Source of the DNA: Planctomycetota bacterium
Lineage (GTDB): Bacteria; Planctomycetota; Planctomycetia; Pirellulales; Thermoguttaceae
DNA length: 6,787 nt
Assembly: GCA_023621895.1 (NCBI GenBank)
Contig: JAMOAF010000704.1
Location: 1-6,787 of the forward strand
Reading direction: 5' to 3'
Position 1 is the stretch's first letter; each line of letters begins with the position of its first letter. The translations under genes were made by a program, and so were the position numbers. Below, piece after piece: positions 1 to 6,512 of the stretch. The notes under the pieces are model-generated. The model made no database searches. It had not been told where the DNA came from and worked only from the letters and a program-made list of their open reading frames with translations.

Positions 1-384
1 GTTGAAGTTGAACTCCAACGCCTTTTCCAGCAACTCATCCAACCGCCGTGCATCCTGGTCAACGAAGAGCGGCTGGAGCCGTCTGACGAAGATCGGGTAG
101 AGAAGGCTCATCGTATCGTGGGCAACCGAAATCCCTTCCGCGCCATCCTTGGATCGCACCCGGCAGAGATACGACGTTCCGTACTTCAATAACTCGACAG
201 ACTCGATAATGACGGGCTCTGGGAACAATTCCTTCTTGAATACGGGCTCATTGAGGACCGCATCCAGCTTCGCGTACCCGGCCTCCCGTGCTTCATCCTG
301 CCCGCAGGAAGCCGGCGACAAAGCCGTGGCCCCAATGGCTCCGGCAATACCCGTTGTTGCGAATTGTCGACGGTTGATTCTCAT
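1..384 (-). CDS. Mandelate racemase/muconate lactonizing enzyme-like protein, N-terminal part, Tat-exported (partial)
   Basis: The frame opens at ATG (complement of 382-384) and stays open for 128 codons to the left edge, so only the N-terminus is visible. The first residues, MRINRRQFATTGIAGAIGAT, show a twin-arginine signal (N-R-R-Q-F) followed by a weakly hydrophobic stretch. SPASCG follows, a poor lipobox because a proline replaces the usual leucine. From about residue 54 the protein reads PVIIESVELLKYGTSYLCRV and then PLFVDQDARRLDELLEKA. This matches the N-terminal capping domain of the mandelate racemase/muconate lactonizing group in the enolase superfamily. Family members abstract an alpha-proton from a carboxylate with Mg2+ in a C-terminal barrel, which lies outside the window, so substrate and activity cannot be judged. 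AAGGGTGAAGAG lies just upstream as a modest ribosome binding site. It lies 56 bp downstream of the large multidomain gene with no terminator between, so co-transcription is likely. The fold is fairly secure and the function is not. Confidence 0.78.
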   Translation of the reverse strand, partial: MRINRRQFATTGIAGAIGATALSPASCGQDEAREAGYAKLDAVLNEPVFKKELFPEPVIIESVELLKYGTSYLCRVRSKDGAEGISVAHDTMSLLYPIFVRRLQPLFVDQDARRLDELLEKALEFNFN

Positions 385-440
385 ACTCTTCACCCTTGGA
401 ACGAGGTAGTTCGACACTGGGAAACGCGACGCCGGTGAGC

Positions 441-3400
441 CTACTGGCCGGCTGCCTCCGCGAGTTGATCGTCCTCGCAGACGATGCGAAAGCCCACGTT
501 GAAAACCTTCTGGTACGGTTGGCAGCCGAAACGTTCCGATGCATGCGCCTCGCCCGGCAGGTCGCGCCAAGAGCCGCCTCGGACCGCTCGTCGCTGGCCC
601 TCGTACCGCCCGAGCGTCCACTCGGCCACGTTGCCGTGCATGTCGTACAGCCCGAACGGATTGGGGGCGAACGAGCCTACCGGCGCGGTCACGAGGCGCC
701 CGTCGTCGAAGCGTTCGTCGCGGGCTGCCAGGTCGGGCGGTTTCGGTTCCCACGAACCGGTGGCAAGCTGCCGGAGCGACTGATCGGCCAGATTGGCGTA
801 GGGTGTGTAGTCGGCATCTGCTGCTCCGAACCAGAACGGCGTTGTCGTGCCGGCGCGACAAGCGTATTCCCACTCCTCTTCGGTCGGCAGGCGGACGTGC
901 CGCCCGGATCGTTCCGACAACCGCCTGCAAAACGCGCTCGCCTCCTCCCAGGATACGCGCACCACCGGCTGATCGGGCGCGTTGAGCGGCCATCCGAGGT
1001 ACTCTTCGCTGAAGATCCAGGAACCGCGATGCTCGAATCGGCTGTCGTGCTCCCGATCGATTTGTGCGTATTGCCGGTTGGTGACTTCGAAGCACCCCAG
1101 CCAGAACGGGGCGTCGATCGAGGCGGAATCGCCTGCCGGAATCCAGACCAGACGCATCGACACGCCGTCGCCCATGTCCAGAGAAAGATACTTCTTCTCG
1201 CCGTGCGCCGGCATCGACGCGCCTCCGGCGAGGCGAAACCGACTCGACGCCTCCTCTTCCGTGGACGCCGACTTGGCCTGCTCCGGCCGGGGCGCAACGG
1301 GAGTCAGATCGCCTCCGAAGGGCGGATCTCCATAGACGATCTCCTCGCCGTTTTCCGGCCGGCCGCCGTACAGGGCGCGGAGCGCGCACCGGCGTGCATT
1401 CTGGTCCCCCTTGATGCGCGTGAACTCGCTCCAGGTGCCGTGCGCCGGTGCGTTCAGATCGATCCAGGTGATCAGCCGGTCCCAGGCCTCGTCGTTGAGT
1501 TCAACCCCGTGATGCCCTTTCTCCAGCATTCGGATCAGACGTGACGTGCCGGCATGGAACTCCATGGGCGGCAAGAGATGCAGATCGCTCTCCAGGCCGC
1601 CGACGCGGACCTGCTTGCGCAGCTCAACGTAGCTCGGCGAGAAGAGGCCGGAGTATTTCGCCGCCAGTTCTTCGAGGGGAGTGTTTTCGCAGCGGATCAG
1701 ATCGGGATTGCCGTACTGGTAGGCCCAAGTCACGCTCTGCCCGCCACGGAGGTCGGACAGGGTTCTTCCATCCTCCGTTGGTGAGCCGTTGTGGCAACTC
1801 ACGCAGTATTTGTCGAGAACCGGCTGGACCTCCCGGGCGAAGGAAAAACCGCGCGGGGGCCCGTACCAGGGTTCCAGCGACTCCGCGGGGCGGAGTCCGG
1901 CGATCGTCTTTTGAATCGCGGCCGGAGGGACGTCCCTGTTGTCTTCGTGGCAGCCGACGCAACTGCGCGCCTCGCCGGGCATCACCGTGACCCAACTGCG
2001 CATGAGCTGGATCGCCTTGCCGTCTTCGTCGAGCGGCTGGAAGGACATCGGCGTCTTGGCCGGCACGCGGAAGAAGGCGGAGCCGTCCGCCTCAACGGGT
2101 ACCGTGCCGAGAACCCGTTTCACCTCCCAGGGGCCGTCGGCTCCGACTCGATGGTTGATGCCCGCCATCTTCTGATAGGCGAAGTGGTAGGTGAAGACGC
2201 GAAGCTTCTTGACCGTACCGCGAGGAACGTCTTTCAAGCCGGGGCCGGAATAGATGTCTGCCAGGAAGACGGTGCCTTCGTCGCGCCGAGGATTCGTCCG
2301 GTCCGCCAAGACCGGGGGCCGCGGCGTCGTCCGCAAGGGAATCGGCTCCAGCAGGGCCCGCCCTTCCTCTTCCTTGAGGAGGACCATGTTGTCGAACACG
2401 TCGACGAGGTAGATTCCCCAGAGCGAATCGGGCGTGGGTTTGCAGGAGGCCAGGAAGTACTTGTCGCTCAACGGATAGGGATGCAGGAACTTGGGCCAGG
2501 AGTGTTGGGTCAACTTGTCTTCGATAAGCGGTTCCACCTGCCCGTGCCGGTCGGAGATCCGCTGCACGACCCCCGCCGTTTCTCGCCGCCCCTTCGCCCG
2601 GTCGAAAAGGATCATCTCTCCCGCCCGGCCCACGTGGTGTCCCGTCACGATCCCCACGAACTTCATCGGATCGTTGGGAATCGGCCGCGCGTGGAAAATC
2701 GAGTTGGGCCAGTACGAGTTGGAGCCGTAGAATTCGCCCTGGCTGGTCCCGTCGGGATTCATCGTGAACAGAACCCGGTTCCAGACGTGGGGCGTGTCGG
2801 TATAGTCCCAGCGGAGATAGAGAATCCGGCCGTCCGGCATGACGACCGGGTTGTAGCTGTGATCCTGTTCGAAGGCGATCTGCCGGATTCCCGTGCCGTC
2901 CGCGTTCATCTTGTACATCATGCCGACGATCACGCCGGTATTGCACGGCACACCCTGGAGAGGAGCCGTCGAAACCATGGCGATTTCGCCGCTGGGAAGC
3001 CAGCACGGATCGTAGAAGTGGATATCGGCCTGGTCGGTCGGCGTGAGTTGGCGCAGATGCGACCCGTCAACATCCATCTGGAAGACCTGCCAATTGTCGT
3101 GGCTGCCGGGCATGGAAAACAGCAGGCGCTTGCCCTCCCAGTCCAGATCGAGGTCCATCAGCAAGCGCAGCCCGCCGGGCTGATAAAGCGTCTTGATGGC
3201 CCCGTCCGGTGCCGTGGGCGAGAGAACGCAAACGTCGTTCTCCCAGTTGAGGGGCTGTTCAATGCCCGGATTGCACTTGGAGCTCTGGCGCGGATAGCCG
3301 ATATACTCCGAGACGCCGTAGCCTTGGCCCATTGCCCGCCGCGGATCGCCGTGCGGCGTCCGCCGTACCAACAGCAATTGATCAAAATCGAGCAATGGGT

Positions 3401-4706
3401 TGGCAGTGAGCGCCTTATAGCGAAGTGCGTCGAACTGTTCGAGCAGGCCGATGATCGCCGTGTGCAATTCGGTGTTCGGTCCCTGGGCGGAATCGCCGGA
3501 GCCTCGTCCCTCTCGGTACGACTTCAGCGCCGCCGTGATCTGCTTCTCGACTCGCGCGAGTTGGCGCAGATGTTCTTGGCCGTCCGGATAGTCGTCGCCG
3601 AAAGTCGTCGCCAGGTCCCGTACCGCGTCCCGTACCGCGGCGAAATCGAGCGCTTCGGCACGCGCTGCGGCCTGGTCGACCAGGCGGCTTCGATGATAGA
3701 TCGCGCGAACACGGTCGAAGGCCGCTCGATCGGCGGCCTTCTCGGCCGCGCGGAGCGCCTCGGCCCTCATGCCGGCGACACGGCCAGACGCTTCGGCATA
3801 GCGGAGGGCCAAGCCTCTCCAGTCGCCCGGCGCCCAGTCCTCTTCGAGCAGGCGGTCTTCGCGCTCCCACTTCATCTGCTGGCGCGGCCCGGCCTCGGAG
3901 AACACTCCGGCAAGGTGGGTCCACAAATCGATCCTTGCCGCGTTGGCGGCGTCGGTTACATGGAAGCGGACGGCGCCGTTCGGCGGACGATTGGTCTTGG
4001 CGGCCGGCTTCAAAAGCGCGGCCGTCGAGAAATGGCGGGGCTGGTAGTAGTACGGCTGCGGAAGCCTGTAGGTCTCGGGATTGACCCAATCGTCCAGCCC
4101 GATCTTGGCTTCAAACCGCACGCTGCCTTTCGGAATCACGACTCGAATCTTGCCCGGCGCCTGAAGATTGATGCCGTGCTCGAACGATTCATCCGCGATC
4201 AGCAGCGGCGGATCGACGCGCGATCGGAGGCTACAGTCGACCGTGTGGAATCCTTGCTGGATATCCAGGAACTTGTCGCTGCACAGCAATGTCTCTTTCC
4301 CGTTTCCATCGATGGCTCGCGGCGCGATCCAGTCGCCGGCCCCGTACTCAACATCGGGAGCGCCCGTCACGTAGAGGTAGATCTCGCCGGCGTCTTCGAT
4401 GGGCAGGGAGACGCCCCGCGCCGCTTCACGCCCGCGGACCACGTCGCTGTGGAATGCGATTTTTGGCGCCGGCCGTCTCCCGGCGGCCTCGTCCGCCTGC
4501 AACGCCGCTCGGGAAGCGAGCATCGAGTCGAACCAGGTCTCCTTTGCGACGTAACACGGCTCCGGTGTCTGCGCGATCTCGTAGAGAGGAGCTGCCGGCA
4601 CGCACGTCGCCGCCGCGTCCCAGACGGAGGCTGCAAGCGCCGTTATCCAAAATGCCAAACACACGCGGCTCCCAATCCGTGAACCCGAATGCTGGATCAT
4701 GCCCAT
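441..4706 (-). CDS. Exported multidomain protein: NPCBM-like, hydrazine synthase alpha-like propeller, diheme cytochrome c, SUMF1/FGE-like domain
   Basis: This is a 1421-residue protein. Residues 10-33 (SRIGSRVCLAFWITALAASV and following) form a Sec-type signal peptide. Residues ~55-220 resemble an NPCBM carbohydrate-binding module (FEHGINLQAPGKIRVVIPKG, then FEAKIGLDDW). Residues ~270-415 are charged and helical. Residues ~437-850 look like a TolB-like beta-propeller, with blade motifs MDVDGSHLRQL, MNADGTGIRQI and MNPDGTS at about 544, 600 and 649. They resemble the middle domain of hydrazine synthase alpha. Two heme c motifs follow, CVGCH (916-920) and CVSCH (968-972), then LLPPMEFHAGTSRL (from 1044), whose Met/His may be heme ligands. 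Residues ~1170-1415 are an FGE-sulfatase/SUMF1 fold (PFWLGCFEVTNRQYA, VRLPTEEEWEYACRAG, GLYDMHGNVAEW, GGSW), but the two catalytic cysteines after GGS are absent. Start choice: ATG at 4706 (GGGAG 10 nt upstream) or at 4700 (GAGG 7 nt upstream) gives a compact signal peptide. ATG at 4775 (GAGG 4 nt upstream) adds 23 residues. Hydrazine synthesis itself is not implied; a periplasmic redox or glycan-related role is inference. Confidence 0.85.
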   Translation of the reverse strand: MGMIQHSGSRIGSRVCLAFWITALAASVWDAAATCVPAAPLYEIAQTPEPCYVAKETWFDSMLASRAALQADEAAGRRPAPKIAFHSDVVRGREAARGVSLPIEDAGEIYLYVTGAPDVEYGAGDWIAPRAIDGNGKETLLCSDKFLDIQQGFHTVDCSLRSRVDPPLLIADESFEHGINLQAPGKIRVVIPKGSVRFEAKIGLDDWVNPETYRLPQPYYYQPRHFSTAALLKPAAKTNRPPNGAVRFHVTDAANAARIDLWTHLAGVFSEAGPRQQMKWEREDRLLEEDWAPGDWRGLALRYAEASGRVAGMRAEALRAAEKAADRAAFDRVRAIYHRSRLVDQAAARAEALDFAAVRDAVRDLATTFGDDYPDGQEHLRQLARVEKQITAALKSYREGRGSGDSAQGPNTELHTAIIGLLEQFDALRYKALTANPLLDFDQLLLVRRTPHGDPRRAMGQGYGVSEYIGYPRQSSKCNPGIEQPLNWENDVCVLSPTAPDGAIKTLYQPGGLRLLMDLDLDWEGKRLLFSMPGSHDNWQVFQMDVDGSHLRQLTPTDQADIHFYDPCWLPSGEIAMVSTAPLQGVPCNTGVIVGMMYKMNADGTGIRQIAFEQDHSYNPVVMPDGRILYLRWDYTDTPHVWNRVLFTMNPDGTSQGEFYGSNSYWPNSIFHARPIPNDPMKFVGIVTGHHVGRAGEMILFDRAKGRRETAGVVQRISDRHGQVEPLIEDKLTQHSWPKFLHPYPLSDKYFLASCKPTPDSLWGIYLVDVFDNMVLLKEEEGRALLEPIPLRTTPRPPVLADRTNPRRDEGTVFLADIYSGPGLKDVPRGTVKKLRVFTYHFAYQKMAGINHRVGADGPWEVKRVLGTVPVEADGSAFFRVPAKTPMSFQPLDEDGKAIQLMRSWVTVMPGEARSCVGCHEDNRDVPPAAIQKTIAGLRPAESLEPWYGPPRGFSFAREVQPVLDKYCVSCHNGSPTEDGRTLSDLRGGQSVTWAYQYGNPDLIRCENTPLEELAAKYSGLFSPSYVELRKQVRVGGLESDLHLLPPMEFHAGTSRLIRMLEKGHHGVELNDEAWDRLITWIDLNAPAHGTWSEFTRIKGDQNARRCALRALYGGRPENGEEIVYGDPPFGGDLTPVAPRPEQAKSASTEEEASSRFRLAGGASMPAHGEKKYLSLDMGDGVSMRLVWIPAGDSASIDAPFWLGCFEVTNRQYAQIDREHDSRFEHRGSWIFSEEYLGWPLNAPDQPVVRVSWEEASAFCRRLSERSGRHVRLPTEEEWEYACRAGTTTPFWFGAADADYTPYANLADQSLRQLATGSWEPKPPDLAARDERFDDGRLVTAPVGSFAPNPFGLYDMHGNVAEWTLGRYEGQRRAVRGGSWRDLPGEAHASERFGCQPYQKVFNVGFRIVCEDDQLAEAAGQ

Positions 4707-4975
4707 GCCTCGCCAACTCCCATTGTCTGGGCAGCCTCCCCCGCGCAGACGAAGGCCGCGCGCTTTGCGAGGCATGATACCTCACGGGCCTTCCAGACGC
4801 CACATCCAGATCGGTCCTGCCGCAAGACGGCGCCCGCACTTGGCTGCGAATACACCATCACGGAAATGGGCCGCTCCCCCCAACGGCCGGGGCCTCCGTG
4901 GGGTGGGGCGGCGATGTCTGCAACCATGGCGCTCTGCCCATGGACGGCTCCCGAAGGGCGGCATCACCGCCTGCC

Positions 4976-5011
4976 ACCTCGCTCGGGATTGCGGCGATCC
5001 ATGAATCGGCG
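4976..5011. repeat. 36-bp dispersed repeat, copy 1
   Basis: The core CTCGGGATTGCGGCGATCC is followed by ATGAATCGGCG. It matches positions 6474-6509 at 34 of 36 bases in the same orientation. It is bounded by complementary arms CCTCGC (4977-4982) and GCGAGG (5011-5016), and an inner GGAT/ATCC pair (4986-4989 with 4997-5000) could give a two-part hairpin. Its role is unknown; a dispersed intergenic repeat family is the simplest reading. Confidence 0.75.
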
Positions 5012-5156
5012 CGAGGAAACGAACCGCAAGGAGAGACGATGATTGGCCGACGAAAGCTGTCGGCAACGGCCGCCAAACGCTCCACATCGTCGGTGAATTG
5101 CTGATTCGTGCGTGTCATCGTCGGCAACGGTTATGCCGGTCGGGGTGACTAACCTG

Positions 5157-5172
5157 GTCCGTTCTTACGGAC
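5157..5172. other. Perfect 6-bp hairpin upstream of the TATAAT
   Basis: GTCCGT and ACGGAC form a 6-bp stem around the 4-nt loop TCTT. No T-tract follows, so it is a poor intrinsic terminator. It occupies the place where a -35 element would lie for the TATAAT at 5182, so it may be an operator-like site for a dimeric regulator, or simply chance. Confidence 0.35.
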
Positions 5173-5181
5173 GGTGTTGAA

Positions 5182-5187
5182 TATAAT
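5182..5187 (+). promoter_or_regulatory. Candidate -10 box of the barrel gene promoter
   Basis: A perfect TATAAT stands out in a GC-rich region, on the correct strand and about 160 bp before the barrel gene start. No recognisable TTGACA-type -35 lies 16-18 bp upstream; that space holds the GTCCGT/ACGGAC hairpin. If it is used, the transcript would carry a leader of about 155 nt. Confidence 0.35.
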
Positions 5188-5337
5188 CGGCCTGCCGGTT
5201 CTGAGAGTTATTCCGCGCAGTCAGCCTGCACCAGCTCCTGTCTCGGCAACCCGGGGGGTAAACCGATACCAAATGTGGCTACCGTTTGCGCATCACCACT
5301 GCATTCGACGAAAGCGGCTTGGCGCACATCTCGTCAC

Positions 5338-5343
5338 GGAGGG
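5338..5343 (+). promoter_or_regulatory. Ribosome binding site that fixes the barrel gene start
   Basis: GGAGGG lies 5 nt before the ATG at 5349. It decides between that ATG and an in-frame upstream ATG at 5286, which has no such site and would put 21 charged or polar residues ahead of a clear signal peptide. Confidence 0.75.
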
Positions 5344-5348
5344 CGATC

Positions 5349-6383
5349 ATGACACGTGCATCAGCGGTGCTGTTTGCTTTATTGTCAGCCGTGGCCGTAC
5401 CGCTCGTTCACGCCGACGAAGACCCAGCGGCTGCTTTCCTCGTTGCTTTCGATCCTGAGTCGGCAGCGGATTCCAGCAACGCTTGTTCGTGCGATAGCCG
5501 CTGCGATCGGTCGTGTGGCGACGGAGAACCTTGCTGGGTGTTTCGCGGCGGTGCGATCATCCTGCAACGCAGCGCACCAGACTCCACTAACTTAGTTGCC
5601 GGTCCCACCAGCGCGACGCTGATCGACGCCGCCGACGTGGGTCTGGAGTGGGAGCCGGGTTTCGACCTTGTCGCAAAGCGCTCTCTGAATCAGCAGGGCC
5701 GGAGTATCGAGGCGCGCTTCTTTCTGATCGATTCGGGCGACGCCGTCTCGACCGTTGGCACGCCCGTGTCTATTGTCGGATTTCAGGGCATTCTCAACTC
5801 GGCTGTTTTCGGCGTTACGAATCACGACGCGATTGCGGACTACAGCGCGCTGTTGCGCAACTTCGAACTGAACATCAACCAGCAAGTCCGCGATTGCTGG
5901 ACTTGGTCCTTAGGCTTTCGCTACGTCAACCTGGAAGACGAGTTAGGAGTGTTTCAAGGGACCTTCTTCACACATCGGGTCCGCACGCAGAACAACCTGT
6001 TCGGCGGGCAGGTCGGTGCCGAGAGTTGGCTCTTGTCGTGCGGCCGCCTGACGCTGGACGCCACAGCCAAGGCGGGGCTGTACTTCGACGAAGCGACCTC
6101 CGACTACAGTTTTCGTTTTCCCGCGATTCCGCTGGCCGATACGGACCTGAGCGCTGGACGGAATCAGCTATCTTTCGTTGGTGAGATCGGCTTGGTGGGC
6201 ACCTATCGCTTGACCGATCGGATTTCGCTGCGCGGCGGCTACCAACTGCTGTGGATCGAGGGCGTGGCTATTGCTCCTGATCAATTCGCGGCGCTCGCTC
6301 CGGCGCCCGGCACAATGGCGATCGAGACCGACGGTGGAGTGTTTTACCACGGCGTGATCGCGGCGTTGGAGGTCAACTGGTAA
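5349..6383 (+). CDS. Outer-membrane beta-barrel protein, BBP7-like
   Basis: This is a 344-residue protein. Residues 1-22 (MTRASAVLFALLSAVAVPLV, then HA) form a clear Sec signal peptide with cleavage expected after VHA. A short linker follows, then a cysteine cluster at residues 46-62 (C46, C48, C52, C56, C62). From W63 onward the chain alternates polar and apolar residues as in transmembrane beta-strands. Conserved-looking motifs are CWTWSLGFRYVNLED (about residue 182), NNLFGGQVGAESWLL (about 214) and RISLRGGYQLLWIEGV. The chain ends in ALEVNW, an aromatic C-terminus typical of outer-membrane barrels. The pattern resembles the BBP7-type barrel family that is abundant in planctomycetes. Its role there is poorly known, so I give localisation only. 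It diverges from the multidomain gene and is followed by an unusual pair of inverted repeats, so it is probably monocistronic. The barrel assignment is fairly secure; the family name is from recalled resemblance. Confidence 0.82.
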   Translation: MTRASAVLFALLSAVAVPLVHADEDPAAAFLVAFDPESAADSSNACSCDSRCDRSCGDGEPCWVFRGGAIILQRSAPDSTNLVAGPTSATLIDAADVGLEWEPGFDLVAKRSLNQQGRSIEARFFLIDSGDAVSTVGTPVSIVGFQGILNSAVFGVTNHDAIADYSALLRNFELNINQQVRDCWTWSLGFRYVNLEDELGVFQGTFFTHRVRTQNNLFGGQVGAESWLLSCGRLTLDATAKAGLYFDEATSDYSFRFPAIPLADTDLSAGRNQLSFVGEIGLVGTYRLTDRISLRGGYQLLWIEGVAIAPDQFAALAPAPGTMAIETDGGVFYHGVIAALEVNW

Positions 6384-6442
6384 GTCGCGCGCGGCCGTTG
6401 CAACGGGTCGAGAGCACGACTTACTCGCCTCGTAACGGCCGC
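6380..6442. repeat. Two interlocked perfect inverted repeats at the end of the barrel gene
   Basis: Arm pair a: GTAAGTCG (6380-6387, including the stop codon) with CGACTTAC (6417-6424), 8 bp. Arm pair b: GCGGCCGTT (6391-6399) with AACGGCCGC (6434-6442), 9 bp, extendable by a G-T and a C-G pair. The order a-b-a'-b' means the two stems either exclude each other or form a pseudoknot. A third option is the local 12-bp palindrome CCGTTGCAACGG (6395-6406). No T-tract follows, so this is not a standard intrinsic terminator. It may act as a 3' end stabiliser, a Rho-independent-like pause or a protein site. Confidence 0.6.
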
Positions 6443-6473
6443 CTTGACCATTCCCGCGGTGCCCGCCCCGGCA

Positions 6474-6509
6474 ACCTCGCTCGGGATTGCAGCGATCCAT
6501 GAATTGGCG
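6474..6509. repeat. 36-bp dispersed repeat, copy 2
   Basis: This copy matches positions 4976-5011 at 34 of 36 bases in the same orientation, about 1.5 kb apart, with the barrel gene between them. The flanking arms CCTCGC (6475-6480) and GCGAGG (6507-6512) are kept although 2 bases between repeat end and arm differ in number from copy 1. The inner GGAT/ATCC pair is also kept (6484-6487 with 6495-6498). Confidence 0.75.
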
Positions 6510-6512
6510 AGG

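Larger units (their letters stand above)
4776..5348. other. Divergent intergenic region, about 570 bp
   Basis: This stretch lies between the leftward multidomain gene and the rightward barrel gene, so it should hold promoters for both. It contains a perfect TATAAT (5182-5187), a 6-bp hairpin (5157-5172) and one copy of the 36-bp repeat (4976-5011). It also has two CCATGG palindromes 8 bp apart (4924-4943), a small GGCGG/CCGCC hairpin near 4959-4973 and an 11-bp direct repeat GTCGGCAACGG (5059-5069 and 5120-5130). No tRNA, known riboswitch or convincing minus-strand promoter was recognised. Minus-strand frame 4858-5118 is open for 86 codons but has no ribosome binding site and a proline/glycine-rich end, so it is not called as a gene. 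Confidence 0.6.

Noticed and set aside
396..1544. Plus-strand open frame of 382 codons
   Set aside because: It lies antisense to the FGE-like and cytochrome parts of the multidomain gene and shows no family motif or ribosome binding site.
1791..4682. Plus-strand open frame of 963 codons
   Set aside because: It is antisense to the multidomain gene, has no recognisable domain and is rich in Arg, Val and Gly. It is the usual by-product of high third-position GC on the opposite strand.
4858..5118. Minus-strand open frame of 86 codons from the ATG at 5118
   Set aside because: It has no Shine-Dalgarno sequence, a proline/glycine-rich tail, overlap with the dispersed repeat and no recognised homologue. 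It is mentioned only for the repeat's shared frame.
5220..5348. Riboswitch in the leader of the barrel gene
   Set aside because: I compared it by eye with c-di-GMP, cobalamin and SAM consensus features and found no conserved core; only short helices are possible.
6380..6442. Intrinsic terminator after the barrel gene
   Set aside because: Strong stems exist, but no run of T follows either arm, so the standard terminator signature is missing.
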